Of a DNA stretch of 64,000 nucleotides, positions 1 to 10,169 are shown piece after piece. Every line of letters starts with the position of its first letter. Position 1 is the stretch's first letter. Below the pieces are notes generated by a model that made no database searches, had not been told where the DNA came from, and worked only from the letters and a program-made list of their open reading frames with translations. The stretch covers positions 1,493,001-1,557,000 of the forward strand of contig NC_056427.1 in the NCBI RefSeq assembly GCF_905147365.1, in the 5' to 3' direction. This DNA is from Aricia agestis. Its lineage: Eukaryota > Arthropoda > Insecta > Lepidoptera > Lycaenidae. A program made the position numbers and the translations under genes.

Positions 1-1230
1 ACAGTAACATGATAACATTTCGTAAAGCAGTATCTTAGTTTTCTTCCAAGATACTAAATGGAGTCGCGAAAAATATTCAAATTGCGAAAGTTTGGGAGCC
101 CCCGGCCGAGATAGTAAGCCCCCAGATAGGATACATTTGAGTAATCCATTGTCTTTCACACGACACGATACGATAAATCTTGTTGATCAAGCTCGTAAAT
201 GACTGGACCGATTTTGATGAAAGCACGTGTCACGTGTGTACAAGTGAATTTGATAATTGTATGAAATCTGCATCTAAGAATAAGTTGATTAAAGTATGTA
301 TTTTTTTTCTAAAGGATTGGGAAATAAATCTTTCAGAATTGTACTATATTTTGTTGACCTAGGTTGACCTCAAAGTGTAGTATTTTCCGGGACTATAAAA
401 CTATTATATGTCCTTTCTATTCTAATTTCGTCAAAAATGGATTAGCGGTTCAACAGAGAAGAGTCTACAATTATTTTCGCAAGAAAAATCGCATCCGGCT
501 CGAAGGACCAAACCATATCCGACGTCGTATCGTTGAGCGCGAAAGCGTCTAGCTTATCTGCTGGAATTTAGTACAGTGGGCGAGTGAAGCGTTAAAGCCA
601 GAGCTAATAAACCCTTGTCGGATGGATAAAGGATTCTTATACACACATACATATTACATACACACATACATAATATTACAATACGCACGTACTCATGCAA
701 ATATAAACATGGGGATGCTTTCAAAGGAAAGATGAGCTACTTGAGACATATTATTGTATTAGTGTCATTACTGTGTACTCACAAAATTATAAGCACTAAA
801 TTACGTATTTATGCAACACACGTTACATATTGATCTTAAAACTAAGGCTATCCTTAGGAACATTCTGTCACAGACAATATTTTTCCAGCTTCAACATGTT
901 TTGGAGACTTAAAGACTACAGATGAACAGGACCAGTACATCATTTTTTAGCTTCTTGCTAACAAAATATATTAAGTCGATAAGTATCACAGACATTTTTC
1001 GTACGTAGACACTTTACGCGTCGACGTAGCATATCCTTACTTACAAACTTACGTACAGACGTGTGACGTAATGCGATGCGATTAGATTTAGAGATTTGTA
1101 CTCTCGCAGCCAAATTCGTAAAATATTAAGGGATGAGTTTCATTAATTTGGGAAGCTTTATGAGACGATTCAACGCAGACGTATATATAGAGTTTATGTT
1201 GTAGCTACGTTTAATACTGAAATAAAGACT
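1..1230. other. No gene recognised
   Basis: No credible coding region or RNA gene is seen. Short open frames at 180-552 lack family motifs. The phrases 'ctggaccgattttgatgaa' near 203 and 'tttccgggactataaa' near 385 resemble degraded Helitron-like sequence seen elsewhere in the window. A short CA/CATA-rich tract lies near 640-690. Confidence 0.5.
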
Positions 1231-1295
1231 TTATGGTCGTACGTGATTTAGATATTAAAAGCGAAGCAAAATTTAAAGATCGCTCAAAAAATAGC

Positions 1296-1482
1296 CAGGG
1301 AACAACACTGCGTTGCGGCATCGTATCGCAAAAACAACATCGCACAGAAATGCGAAGCGTAATGAGTGGTCACAACGCAAAAATGTCATCTCTCTGTCGC
1401 GTCGCAAATTTCTACGATGCGTTCTGCGACGTCGTAAATTTTTACGATGCGACGCCGCAACGCACTGTAGTGGCCTGGCCCA
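1296..1482. mobile_element. Foldback MITE-like repeat
   Basis: Imperfect inverted ends: 'cactgcgttgcggc' near 1306-1319 pairs with 'gccgcaacgcactg' near 1452-1466, framed by ccagg and cctgg. The interior repeats cgtcgcaaatt/cgtcgtaaatt units. No coding content; superfamily not determined. Confidence 0.45.
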
Positions 1483-1698
1483 AACTGGAGGAAAAATGCG
1501 CGGTGTTCAATTTGAAGTGTTCAACTTGAAGTGAGTGTTTGTGTCGCGTGGGCATACGCTGTCGGTAGATCAGTGATCAGACGGGACGGTATTGGTAGAG
1601 CGAGAGACGGTCACACGGTGGTAGATATTGTGCACCGATCACCTACTCCAGTTTCATCGAATAGTCTAAAGTTTTTTCTTTGAGCATGTGACATTTTA

Positions 1699-2095
1699 GT
1701 ATGAAGCCTGGTATACCCACAAATTCGCGATTTAAAAAAAAAGTCGTTTTGGTGGCAAGAGATGAAACATGTGCCAATCGATAGTACATCAAAATATAAA
1801 TGGGAAATACTCTTTGGTAAAATGTCGTAACTGATACGGTTTCGGAATAAATAAGAGTTAAAAAAATAATTTTTATGCAGCATTTTTTTAACTCTTTATT
1901 TATTCCGAAACCGTATCAGTTACGACATTTCACCAAAGAGTATTTCCTACTTGTATTTTGATGTACTCAAAGACTTCTACCTCAGTTTAAATAGAAGTCT
2001 TCCAAAGACTATCGATTGGCTCATGTTTCATCTATTGTCGCCAAAATGAGTTTTTTATTTTTTTATTTTCAATTAGGTATACCACTTAGGTTCCT
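1699..2095. mobile_element. Long palindromic MITE
   Basis: The left arm (about 1699-1884) and right arm (about 1888-2095) are near-complete reverse complements around a short loop; for example 'ccgaaaccgtatcagttacg' near 1904 mirrors 1816-1850. The right arm carries an extra ~40 bp (about 1966-2008) that is itself a hairpin and whose sequence recurs near 44605. Short frames here are artefacts of the palindrome. Confidence 0.7.
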
Positions 2096-2967
2096 TGCTC
2101 TTTGTCCCTATAATACGGGCAATTTCAATAATAAAAGATTACAAACAACCCGACAACGAGGTGGGAGAGTCACGGCCCCATGCACACGGGAAATCACCCC
2201 ATACACCCCATACGGCCCATAGCCCATAGCGCAGCGTAAGATATGAAGTAGGGCTGTCACATGGGAGAAAATGCGCACAAATTAATGTGGCAGATTGATT
2301 GCTACCTCATTGGTAAGTTCAGATGTTCGCGATTTTAGAAGAAGAAAATTGGTAAATTACGAAGTTAATCTTGGAATAAATGCCTCTATTATTTGCCGTT
2401 ATTTCTTACTTTTTTAGCGCGAAAGTGTTTCAGACGTATTTTTTTCAAATCATACGATATCCACCATTCTTTCCTTTATTCAAAAAACCAACGAAGCTAA
2501 AGAATTCACACCATAACCAGCTAACAACTTTTCTCAAGACTCAAAGAATTTCACACAAATGTTTGGGATACATCACACATGGGACTCAAAGAATCTTTCA
2601 AGGAAATCCCTTCTACCATCCCTTAAACACATGTCACCAAAACAAGCGAAGGGACGAACCTTGTCACCTTGTGCCGCGTCAGCGATGCGGATGAGGGAGA
2701 ATTATCACCTGTCTCCAATTTGGGAGCCGACGGAGCGCAAGAGATCATCCCCTTGCAGAAATGGCTTAATTTAGAACATATTCCTTGTAAATTTTCTCAA
2801 TTTGTGATAAATCTTCACATATAAAGGTAGGTCAAAATTCGATGTTTTCTATTGCTTAATATAATTTGCTCTTTTATTTCTAAGCAAGAGGGAGGCTTTA
2901 TCAAAATGCGTATACCCAGGGAACCGCGAGCATGCTATTGTCTGCTTGGCTGTGCACAAATTTTAGA
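2096..2967. other. No gene recognised
   Basis: No motif-bearing coding region, RNA gene or well-bounded repeat was recognised. The 104-codon frame at 2380 is unconvincing. Confidence 0.4.
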
Positions 2968-3217
2968 CGTGGGAGTGGAGCTATGCTTCGGCACGAATGG
3001 GCCGGCTCGACCGGAGAAATACGTTCTCACAGAAAACCGGCGTAAAACAGCGCTTGCGTTCCTATCCCTACCTACCCCTATTACCGTATTCCCTCTTAAA
3101 AGGCCGGCAACGCACCTGCAGCTCTTCTGATGCTGGTAGTGTCCATGGGCGACAGAAGTTGCTTTCCATCAGGTGACCCGTTAGCTAATTTGCCCACTTA
3201 TTTCATTTTAAAAAATG
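2968..3217 (+). mobile_element. PolyA retroposon copy (short, diverged)
   Basis: Copy of the most frequent repeat in the window. Its order is a head 'atgcttcggcacgaatgggc', a (ta)ccct/ttccc pyrimidine tract, 'aaaggccggcaacgcacctg', 'tgacccgttagctaatttgc' and an A-rich tail. This copy has a contracted pyrimidine tract. The A tail suggests L1-type retroposition; whether it is a SINE or the 3' end of a LINE is not settled. Confidence 0.75.
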
Positions 3218-3561
3218 CAAAACCAGGGTTGGCACTATAAGTTTTTCTACCCAATGATTATAACTCAAATCATGGAATCGCTGCCCAAAGCCTAGAACCT
3301 TCTCACCAAACAGCTCCAGGCATAAAAGCCCACTCTCTGGATCAATTCTTTGAAAATCCTCTTACCTGAAACAATAAAACGTGTGTTAATGAGGCGTTTA
3401 AAATCGGGAGAATCCCATCGCATTATCAGATTATCTGGGGCGAAACAAAATTAATTGACAGGCGCTTTTTCGCTGTGATTGTGATCATCATCGTCTCACC
3501 ATTTACCACCATCGGTGTTGTGGTGCATTTAAAACTATTGCTTTCATGATTGTGAAGCTAT

Positions 3562-3650
3562 TAGAGATGTGCCGATCATGACTTTGGCCGACTAGCCGAC
3601 TAGCCGATTAGTCGGCTGCAAAAAAGCCGACTAATCGGCCAAATAAAGAT
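3562..3650. mobile_element. Truncated hAT-like MITE end
   Basis: Begins tagagatgtgccga like the element at 3944-4439 and continues with tandem gccgactag/gccgattag units, then stops. Interpreted as one end of a second copy of that family. Confidence 0.5.
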
Positions 3651-3714
3651 TTACTGAAATCGCGATGGTAGTTCCAGAGATATGCGAACACAAACACAAA
3701 AACATACATACGCG

Positions 3715-4668
3715 TTAAAATTATCGCAATAATTGTCGCGTTGTTGGGCATTGACGTTAAACGTTAGTGTGGCCCGAACATTATGCTGATACTTTGAGTC
3801 CCGGGATAATTCGTTCCGTGGCTTAAGCGCGATGAGGTAACAGATTGACAGACACATTTTCGCATTTATTACAGTAGTATGCAAGCACTGATATTCGTCT
3901 ATGTCCATGATCGTCGTTAAATGTGCGTGCTTTACATAGCTTCTAGAGATGTGCCGACTAGTCGGTAAAGCCGACTATCCGGCCACTTTTGTAGTCGCCG
4001 AATAGTCGGCTTTTTTGCAGCCGACTAATCGGCCAAACCGATCATGGTTTCGGATGTTTCCGTAACGCTTCGTGTACTGCTGATTCGCGGGTTGCGCAGC
4101 ATACGCAGCCGGCGAACGTGTCGAATCGTGTGATCGTCATGATACAGTTGATGGTTTTAAGGATTATTGAACCAAAGTATTTTTGTACCAAAGTATTATA
4201 AGATACAATTATTTGTAGATGTCATAGATATTTCTATACATACCAGCAAGTAATTTTACACACAATCCATTTAATTTCAAAATAACCATTAATCAAGGTT
4301 TTTCTTAAATGTAATTTCAATAATAGTAAAATAATAAAAAAGCCGGATAGCCGGGAAAAAGCGCCGATTTTTCCCGACTATTCGGCGACTATAAAAGTGG
4401 CCGGATAGTCGGCTTTATCGACTAGTCGGCACATCTCTAGAAGCTATGTAAAGCACGCACATTTAACGACGATCATGGACATAGACGAATATCAGTGCTT
4501 GCATACTACTGTAATAAATGCGAAAATGTGTCTGTCAATCTGTTACCTCATCGCGCTTAAGCCACGGAACGAATTATCCCGGGACTCAAAGTATCAGCAT
4601 AATGTTCGGGCCACACTAACGTTTAACGTCAATGCCCAACAACGCGACAATTATTGCGATAATTTTAA
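3715..4668. repeat. Perfect inverted duplication, 229-bp arms
   Basis: Bases 3715-3943 are the exact reverse complement of 4440-4668 by visual comparison, separated by the MITE at 3944-4439. Similarity resumes further out: 3653-3714 matches the reverse complement of about 4914-4963, so the left arm lacks roughly 240 bp found on the right. Each arm contains a Helitron-like fragment and part of a palindromic repeat. The identical short frames at 3651-3908 and 4475-4726 are a by-product. Confidence 0.9.
3944..4439. mobile_element. Non-autonomous hAT-like MITE
   Basis: Terminal inverted repeats of about 66 bp starting tagagatgtgccgactagtc, with two mismatches between ends, rich in gccgactagtcggc units. 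The interior is AT-rich and non-coding. A normal 8-bp duplication cannot be scored because the flanks are inverted copies of each other. The hAT assignment is tentative. Confidence 0.65.
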
Positions 4669-4756
4669 ATCGTTAAAGTGGGTGGCTACACTTGAACGGT
4701 CAACGTTTAATGCCCAACGGCGTTGAAAACGGCATTGAAAACGGCGTTGATTTTAC

Positions 4757-5080
4757 TTAACCGACTTAAAAAAAAGGAGGTTATTAATTCGACGCGTATG
4801 TATGTAATATTCCAGAACTGCTTAATTTTCGTATATCAGCGTCTGAACAAATGTGCCAAAATATTTCAAAAGTGTAGGTATTTATGTATGTAAGTATGTA
4901 TGTATGTTTTTATGTTTGTGTTCGCATATCTCTGGAACTACCATCGCGATTTCAGTAAATCATTTTTTGTTGTACTAGATATTGTTCAACTTAAGGAATA
5001 GTGCAAGTTGCATCAAAATTGGTTCAGTAGTTTTGGAGGTAGGGATTTAATTCTAAATTACGTACAATTTTGAAGTCGCT
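4757..5080 (+). repeat. Interspersed repeat with 'aaaggaggttatta' head
   Basis: Shares ordered phrases with 30425-30700 on the opposite strand: aaaaggaggttat, gacgcgtatgtatgtaat, cagcgtctgaacaaatgtg, gtgttcgcatatctctgg. A (TATG)n-like tract lies at 4885-4915. Likely a 3' portion of a retroelement; class unknown. Confidence 0.55.
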
Positions 5081-5305
5081 TTTATCTTTTTATAATGTTA
5101 ATTCATTTCTTCATAAGGCAATAATTCTATTATTCGTCGTCAAGCATCACTTTGCAATCCACGATTTTTGTAACTTTTGAGTTTCAGATCCCACAAACAT
5201 GGTTCGGTTTGCAAAATCTAAAAAAAAAAGCAATTACTTTCTCATTAGGAGAAACTAGAGTGGAGTGAAGGCTCCATAACCAAAGTACGTATTTAAATAT
5301 TCCAA

Positions 5306-5636
5306 TGCGTGGGAGAGCCATGCTTCGGCACGAATGGGCCGGCTCGACCGGATAAATACCACGTTCTCACAGAAAACCGGCGTGAAACAGCGCTTGCGCT
5401 GTGTTTCGCCGAGTGAGTGAGTTTACCGGAGGCCCAATCCCCTACCCTATTCCCTTTCCTACCCTCCCCTATTCCCTTCCCTTCCCTACCATCCTCTATT
5501 ACCCTATTCCCTCTTAAAAGGCCGGCAAAGCACATGCAGCTCTTCTGATGCTGCGAGTGTCCATGGGCGACGGAAGTTGCTTTCCATCAGGTGACCCGTT
5601 TGCTCGTTTGCCCCCTTATTTCATAAAAAAAAAAAA
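5306..5636 (+). mobile_element. PolyA retroposon copy (near full length)
   Basis: Runs from 'gcgtgggagagccatgcttc' to an A12 tail. It has the complete module order: head, inverted 'cagcgcttgcgctg', pyrimidine VNTR of cctaccctattccc units, ggccggcaa, and the gtgacccgtttgctcgtttg module. It serves as a good reference copy for the family. Confidence 0.85.
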
Positions 5637-5779
5637 CGTGATTTAAATGCAAACAAGTCGAAGCCAACACGTGTGATCCCGTCGGGCTCTCAATGCACAG
5701 TGATGATACGTAGTGTGGCCGCTTCATCGCATTAATTCTCGCGTTAATCTCTTGATGTACCGCCACTAGAGCTATCGCC

Positions 5780-5900
5780 AAACGGAAAACGGCATTGTAA
5801 ACGCCGTTGAAAATTATCGCGTTAAATTGTGGCTACACTAACGGCTAACGTCCAACAACGCGATAATTAACGGCGTTTGACGTTAGTGTGGCCCGAACAT
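5780..5900. repeat. Palindromic repeat
   Basis: Contains self-complementary pieces (acggcgttt/aaacgccgt, cgcgataatt/aattatcgcg) and the phrase 'acgttagtgtggcccgaaca', also present in the arms of the 3715-4668 inversion. Probably a MITE fragment. Confidence 0.5.
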
Positions 5901-6299
5901 AACAAATTTCACCAAAATTGTTTCTGCGGTTTACGAGTGAAGAAGTAGACGTAGATAGACATACTTTCCCATTTATAATATTAGTATGCACATTCGTCTA
6001 TGTGTTCGCTTGTTGGCCCATCATTGGCCAAAGTGTAGAGATCCAATTTAAGAGTGTATGTCCGTTTTAGCTCACATTATCTCCATAAATCGTCTCACGT
6101 CGCGGCCCGCGAATTATGGCCTCGCTGAATAACTAAAAGACATACAGCTGTTTATTTATAGTGTAGTAGACTAACGCTTGGGATACACTGGCGGGAAATT
6201 CCGTTATGGGATCAAAATATGGTTATCAAAAGAATAGATACGAGTGGTACTCGGGGACTGCCGCGGTAAAGCTATTGCATAGCATTTTTTATCAACTTA

Positions 6300-6520
6300 T
6301 CCATACTATACTAATATTATAAATGCGAAAGTGTGTCTGTCTGTCTGTTACCTCTTCAGTCTTCACGTCCAAACCGCTGAACCGATTTGGCTCAAATTTG
6401 TCATGGAGATACTTTGAGTCCCGGGAAAGGACATAGGATACTTTTTATCCCGGAAAAATGTACGGTTCCCGCGCGATAAACGAGTTTTGGCACCACGGAG
6501 TTGCTGCGGGCGTCATCTAA
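6300..6520 (+). mobile_element. Short Helitron-like element (GTCT family)
   Basis: Starts tccatact, carries a gtctgtctgtctg tract, the conserved core 'gagatactttgagtcccggg', a GC-rich terminal stem region and ends ctaa. TC start, hairpin and CTRR end are Helitron hallmarks. Non-coding. Inserted in the 6238-7015 element. Confidence 0.75.
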
Positions 6521-6617
6521 GCAAATTTAATTCGCATACGTCTAGTCGCACGCACACAAATACCGTGCCGAAATCTGGCAACATTCTTTCATTGGGGGGT
6601 TCTTCATAGATCTATAG

Positions 6618-6880
6618 ACGACCTCTGTGGCTCAGTGGTGAGCGCGTCGGTAGCTCAAGCCGGGGGTCGCGGGTTCGAATCCCGCCGACGGAACAAAAAG
6701 TTTTCAATGTTCCCGGGTCTGGATGTGTATTAAATATGTGTATGATATAATAAAAATCTTAAATATATGTATAGTATAAAGTATTAAATATATTTCCGTT
6801 GTCTGGTACCTGTAACACAAGTCCTTTAGGTACTTAGCACGGGGCCAGACTGACGTGGTGTGAAGCGTCCATAGATATCT
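6618..6880 (+). mobile_element. tRNA-derived SINE (family A)
   Basis: The head resembles a tRNA gene with an A-box-like tggctcagtggtgag and a B box gggttcgaatcccgc, followed by a non-tRNA body ending 'gaagcgtccatagata'. The second copy is at 40568. Flanks share an atagat(c/a)tatag-like motif that may be the target duplication. It is a SINE, not a functional tRNA, because a long tRNA-unrelated body follows. Confidence 0.85.
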
Positions 6881-7015
6881 ATGAAACGACATCTATGTCA
6901 TTTAAATTTTTCAGACTTCAGCACGGTGTTTGTGTACGTGCGACTAGACGTGCACACGTATAGATTAGATGTTACGCAATAACTTTACCGCGGCAGTCCC
7001 CGAGTGCCATACGTA

Positions 7016-7365
7016 TTTTTAAGTTAAATATCTTGCTACATCATTTCTTAAATATCGCTGCTTCATTTCCTACCGTAGAAATATAAGGTTTCAGCTGGAA
7101 ACACAAAATATTTATCGGAGAAAAATTACGGAAACTAGCAGCTTATTAAACAAGCTTAAACCCAGTTAAGTGGTTTTTATGAGACTTATACTATTATCAG
7201 CTTGCTATTTTTCCTTCACCTCCTCCACTAGACTAGACTTTTTCAATCGCCTCCTCGACTAGGATCTCAGCCACTCAGGATCGCTGACACAGCTTGAGAA
7301 AAGCTTTAATTATGCAAATTTTTCACTGAGAGATAATTTACGATGTTAAGATAATATAGGTCGTA
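7016..7365. other. No gene recognised
   Basis: AT-rich spacer with a small imperfect repeat near 7216-7262 (ctcctccactagactag / gcctcctcgactaggat). No coding or RNA feature seen. Confidence 0.4.
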
Positions 7366-7523
7366 TTAAGCTGCGCGTCCACTGGATCGGAATCGGAGCG
7401 TACGGAGCGGACGGAGCGTCGTCATTTCCGAAATGCCGATGGGTGCGTCCACTGCATTCGCATTCAGCATCGGCAATTAAGTTATTTTTAGTCCGTCATA
7501 GCCAGTTAACGAGCATTTGCATT

Positions 7524-7610
7524 ATGGAGGATAGTGACGAGGATATTGTTGTATTTTATCAGGAGAGGAAAAGAGAAGAGAAACAAGAGGAAACGAAATT
7601 CATTATTTGC
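7524..7610 (+). pseudogene. Harbinger transposase N-terminal stub
   Basis: ATG at 7524 opens MEDSDEDIVVFYQERKREEK, an acidic-then-basic start common in insect PIF/Harbinger transposases (family knowledge). After about 29 residues the frame runs into sequence antisense to the neighbouring MADF gene, marking the deletion junction near 7610. No catalytic DDE residue remains, so it cannot encode a transposase. It stays open to 7655 only by chance. Confidence 0.5.
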
Positions 7611-7723
7611 CCGATTTCATCCCAAATATTGTCTCTCCTCAGTTGGTTATCATAATGTTGATGTTTAAGATTGTAAAGTTCTTCATATTTTTCCACTAAA
7701 GTAATTAAAATATCGTCATTCAT
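7607..7723 (-). pseudogene. MADF-domain protein N-terminal stub
   Basis: From a Met at 7723 the minus strand reads MNDDILITLVEKYEELYNLK and on through the aromatic pattern of a MADF/Myb-SANT-like domain (LYN...HYDN...NIWDEIG). This is the accessory DNA-binding protein of PIF/Harbinger elements. Only about 39 residues survive before the deletion junction. An upstream in-frame Met at 7783 is less likely to be the start because the domain begins right after the 7723 Met. Confidence 0.55.
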
Positions 7724-8239
7724 CGTGAATAAGTATTTATGTATAGCCGTTGTCGTCGCAAACACGTCAGAACTTGAAACCATCGGAATCTGAATGACGC
7801 GTTCACTGCGGATGACGTCATCGGCATAAATACCGGTCTCAGGCGCAGAAATGCCGATCCAGTGGACGCAGTACCATAGTAATCAATACAAAGCAACAAA
7901 TCCGTACACTCCGTACGCACTGATTCTGATCCAGTGGACGCGCAGCTTAAAATATTATCCTTTTTAGCTAGACGCCGTTTGGACCTGAACTAAATGTTTA
8001 CTAAATGTTGACCGCATCCGCGTTACGTAGAAATTCTATAACCGCGCGGGAACCGCACTGTTTCCTCATGTTATAAATATGTTGCATTGTTTTAAAATCT
8101 GTAAAAAAGCGTGAAGAGGTGCCTAGCAGACAGAAAGACAGACAAACAGAAAGACAGATCGACACTCTCTGCAGCCAATTCCTTGGTGTAAGAGCAAATA
8201 ATATCAACTCTTACCTAGATTGTCAACCCATATTGTATA

Positions 8240-8460
8240 TAATATTTAGTTACAAAATTGTAAACTTTATTTTAAAAGATTAATTTTTTTCACACTATTT
8301 TTGGTAAAAAAGTGGGCCCCGTGCGAGTTTCTTACGCCGGTTCTTCTCGCCGGGTTAGTTCCCGAACCGGTGGTAGGCAACATGTAGGACTTTCTGAAAA
8401 CATTTATTTTAAATTTATTCAGAAATAAAACAATTTTGATTTTGATTTTTGATACGAAAC
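8240..8460 (-). mobile_element. Retroelement 3' end with (TTTGAT)-like tail
   Basis: Shares 'aagtgggccccgtgcgagtt', 'gttcttctcgccgggttagt' and a ttattcagaa end with the inverse copy at 59867-60058. One end has a short tttgattttgat repeat. Looks like the 3' terminus of a non-LTR element with a simple-repeat tail; clade unknown. Confidence 0.55.
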
Positions 8461-9050
8461 TTTTAAGAACAATAGCATTAATCACGAAATCATACCCATC
8501 TTTGGCTTGAGGTTAGCTGAATTCAGGAAGTGGTTAGCTGAATAAGAATCTATCTGTCTCTTTCTTCCGTTTGAGGTTAGCTGAATAATCCATCCGTCCC
8601 TTTCTTCAGGAAGAGGTAAGCTGAGCCAGAACGATCGGAAATTGTCGGTCCAATCAGCTAGCGATTAAGTGAAACCGCCAATTTTCTCGCTTGTCTTCGA
8701 CTTGAAATTAAATAATAGATGTGTTACAAAATCAGGCAAAAATTGTGCGATTGAATTAATCCTCAGGAATAATTTATTCATGCGTTATCTCTGGGTACGG
8801 TAACAGAAATACTAACAAACTCCCAATAATCTGTGGCGGTACCCACAACTAGCGCCACATTCCTGCATCGCGCTATCGAACTATTATAAGTGCGTCGGTA
8901 TAATATATATGTATACGACAGCTGAAATCAATCACGTGGGCTTCGGCCTGACCGGAAGTCTTCCTTTGCGGCCACCACGCATATGCCCACAAATCATTCC
9001 AGTATTCACCCCCTACCTACAGAACCCTGTAGAGTTGTCCTTTAAAGGAC
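8461..9050. other. No gene; weakly repetitive
   Basis: A ~60-bp unit 'ttgaggttagctgaat...' repeats imperfectly at 8506-8640. Near 8940 'cttcggcctgaccggaagtc' resembles MITE pieces near 39240, 44100 and 44640. Near 8868 'catcgcgctatcgaa' resembles part of the BEL LTR at 9516 but is too short to call. Confidence 0.4.
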
Positions 9051-9248
9051 TGAGCACACTGAGACCAGCCGTGCCGGGGCTCAGCGTGCCGGGGCTCATC
9101 GCAAAAATCCGCCTCCATACAATTTGTATGGAAGCGGATGCGCGTATCGCACACTGTGTCGGGGCGCAGCGGATTTCCGCTTCCATACAAATTGTATGGA
9201 GGCGGACTTTTGCGATGAGCCCCGGCACGGCCCGTCTCAGTGTGCTCA
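9051..9248. mobile_element. Palindromic MITE
   Basis: Ends tgagcacactgagac / gtctcagtgtgctca are perfect inverted repeats. The stem continues with 'gccggggctcatcgcaaaaa' and two ccatacaatttgtatgg palindromes. Overlapping open frames on both strands (9013-9249, 8909-9373) are by-products of the stem and not genes. Confidence 0.7.
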
Positions 9249-9515
9249 CTCCTCTAACACATACTGTAAAGGCGCGCTCACACTCGCGGAATGTAATAAC
9301 GCGCGACGGCTATTCCCATTGCGACTCCGACAGTCGACTCTCGAGAGGAACAATAACATCAGACACGACATGAAGATATTCGGATAGACTTGTGTAGAAT
9401 ATGGTCTACCAGAATCTGATGGCAAAAAGTGAGAAAATAAATTGACTCCAGCAATACCGGGGTAGTTGGAACAAAACATTTTGATCCTTTTTTCCTAATA
9501 GAGGTTTATTCTGTG

Positions 9516-9829
9516 TGTTTAATACGAATTAGAGGTATGTCAGGTGACATAAGTACACAAAATAATATTGCCAATTGAGAACGTTGACATATAAAGATCC
9601 CACCTAGTATAGGTTCATATCTAGGCAGGTTAAATAGAAGTTGTTAGTTCGATAGTTGTTATTTTAGTTATAGGATGTGATAACAGATGGCACTGTACAA
9701 ATTTTGTAATCCGCTACATCGCGCTATCGAAAACCTAATGTGAGCCTATATAAGCCCGAGTTACTTTCGAATAAACCGAGTTCCAACAGCAGTGTGGTGG
9801 TTTCATTGAGGTTACCCTACGCAGCAACA
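9516..9829 (+). repeat. BEL 5' LTR
   Basis: 314 bp, TG...CA. Contains a TATA-like tatataag at 9747-9754 and an aataaa at 9770-9775, so promoter and polyadenylation signals sit close together near the 3' end of the LTR. Matches the 3' LTR with no difference seen. Confidence 0.92.
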
Positions 9830-9831
9830 TA

Positions 9832-9849
9832 TGGTGCCGAAACCAGGGA
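9832..9849 (+). other. Primer-binding site
   Basis: tggtgccgaaaccaggga begins two bases after the 5' LTR. It is complementary to a tRNA 3' end terminating in CCA. The tRNA identity was not assigned. Confidence 0.7.
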
Positions 9850-9902
9850 TCTAAGTGAGTGAGTAGTAAGTGTAGTGGACAGTGAAGAAGTGAAGTGAAT
9901 AG

Positions 9903-10030
9903 TTGCAGTGACAGGGACCCTCGGATTGCAGTGACAGGAAGCTCGGATTGCAGTGACAGGAGATTCGGATTGCAGTGAGTAGTGCGTGCAAATAACAAGG
10001 AAATTGGATTGCAGTGAGTAGTAGGTGCAA
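9903..10030 (+). repeat. Leader tandem repeats
   Basis: The motif ggattgcagtga occurs about four times in the untranslated leader between the primer-binding site and the gag ATG. This is a plausible place for a packaging or leader structure, but no function can be shown from sequence. Confidence 0.65.
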
Positions 10031-10169
10031 GGACAATAGACCGTAAGTAGATTGTAAATAAGAGACTCTTCAAGTTAAGTGGCTTGGACTTGTCAGTTAT
10101 ATGAGCTGTGCGAATTGTCTTCCGTGAAGTTTATGACAGTAGTATTTTGGTGCTATTGCGATTGACATA

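Larger units (their letters stand above)
6238..7015. mobile_element. TIR element hosting a Helitron and a SINE
   Basis: Ends are inverted copies: 'actcggggactgccgcggta' near 6249 and its reverse complement near 6988-7008. Internal phrases (gtctagtcgcacgcacac, caccgtgccgaag) recur near 33700 and 39050. It is interrupted by a Helitron-like element (6300-6520) and a tRNA-derived SINE (6618-6880). Removing the first restores the continuity seen in the 39-kb copy. Confidence 0.75.
7369..7947. mobile_element. PIF/Harbinger remnant, internally deleted
   Basis: Inverted ends agctgcgcgtccactggat / atccagtggacgcgcagct, flanked by TTA on the left and TAA on the right, fitting the 3-bp TWA target of PIF/Harbinger. 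Inside are the divergent starts of the two genes typical of that superfamily: a transposase N-terminus on plus and a MADF-type DNA-binding protein N-terminus on minus. The bodies of both are gone, leaving 579 bp. Confidence 0.75.

Noticed and set aside
3651..4726. Duplicated small protein MDIDEYQCLHTTVIN...
   Set aside because: Identical in both arms only because the DNA is an exact inverted duplication. The sequence derives from Helitron-like and palindromic repeat DNA.
8860..8900. Solo LTR related to the BEL element
   Set aside because: Only a short phrase (catcgcgctatcgaa) is shared, with no boundaries or duplication.
8909..9479. Overlapping frames of 77-154 codons
   Set aside because: They fall in a palindromic MITE, which yields open frames on both strands.
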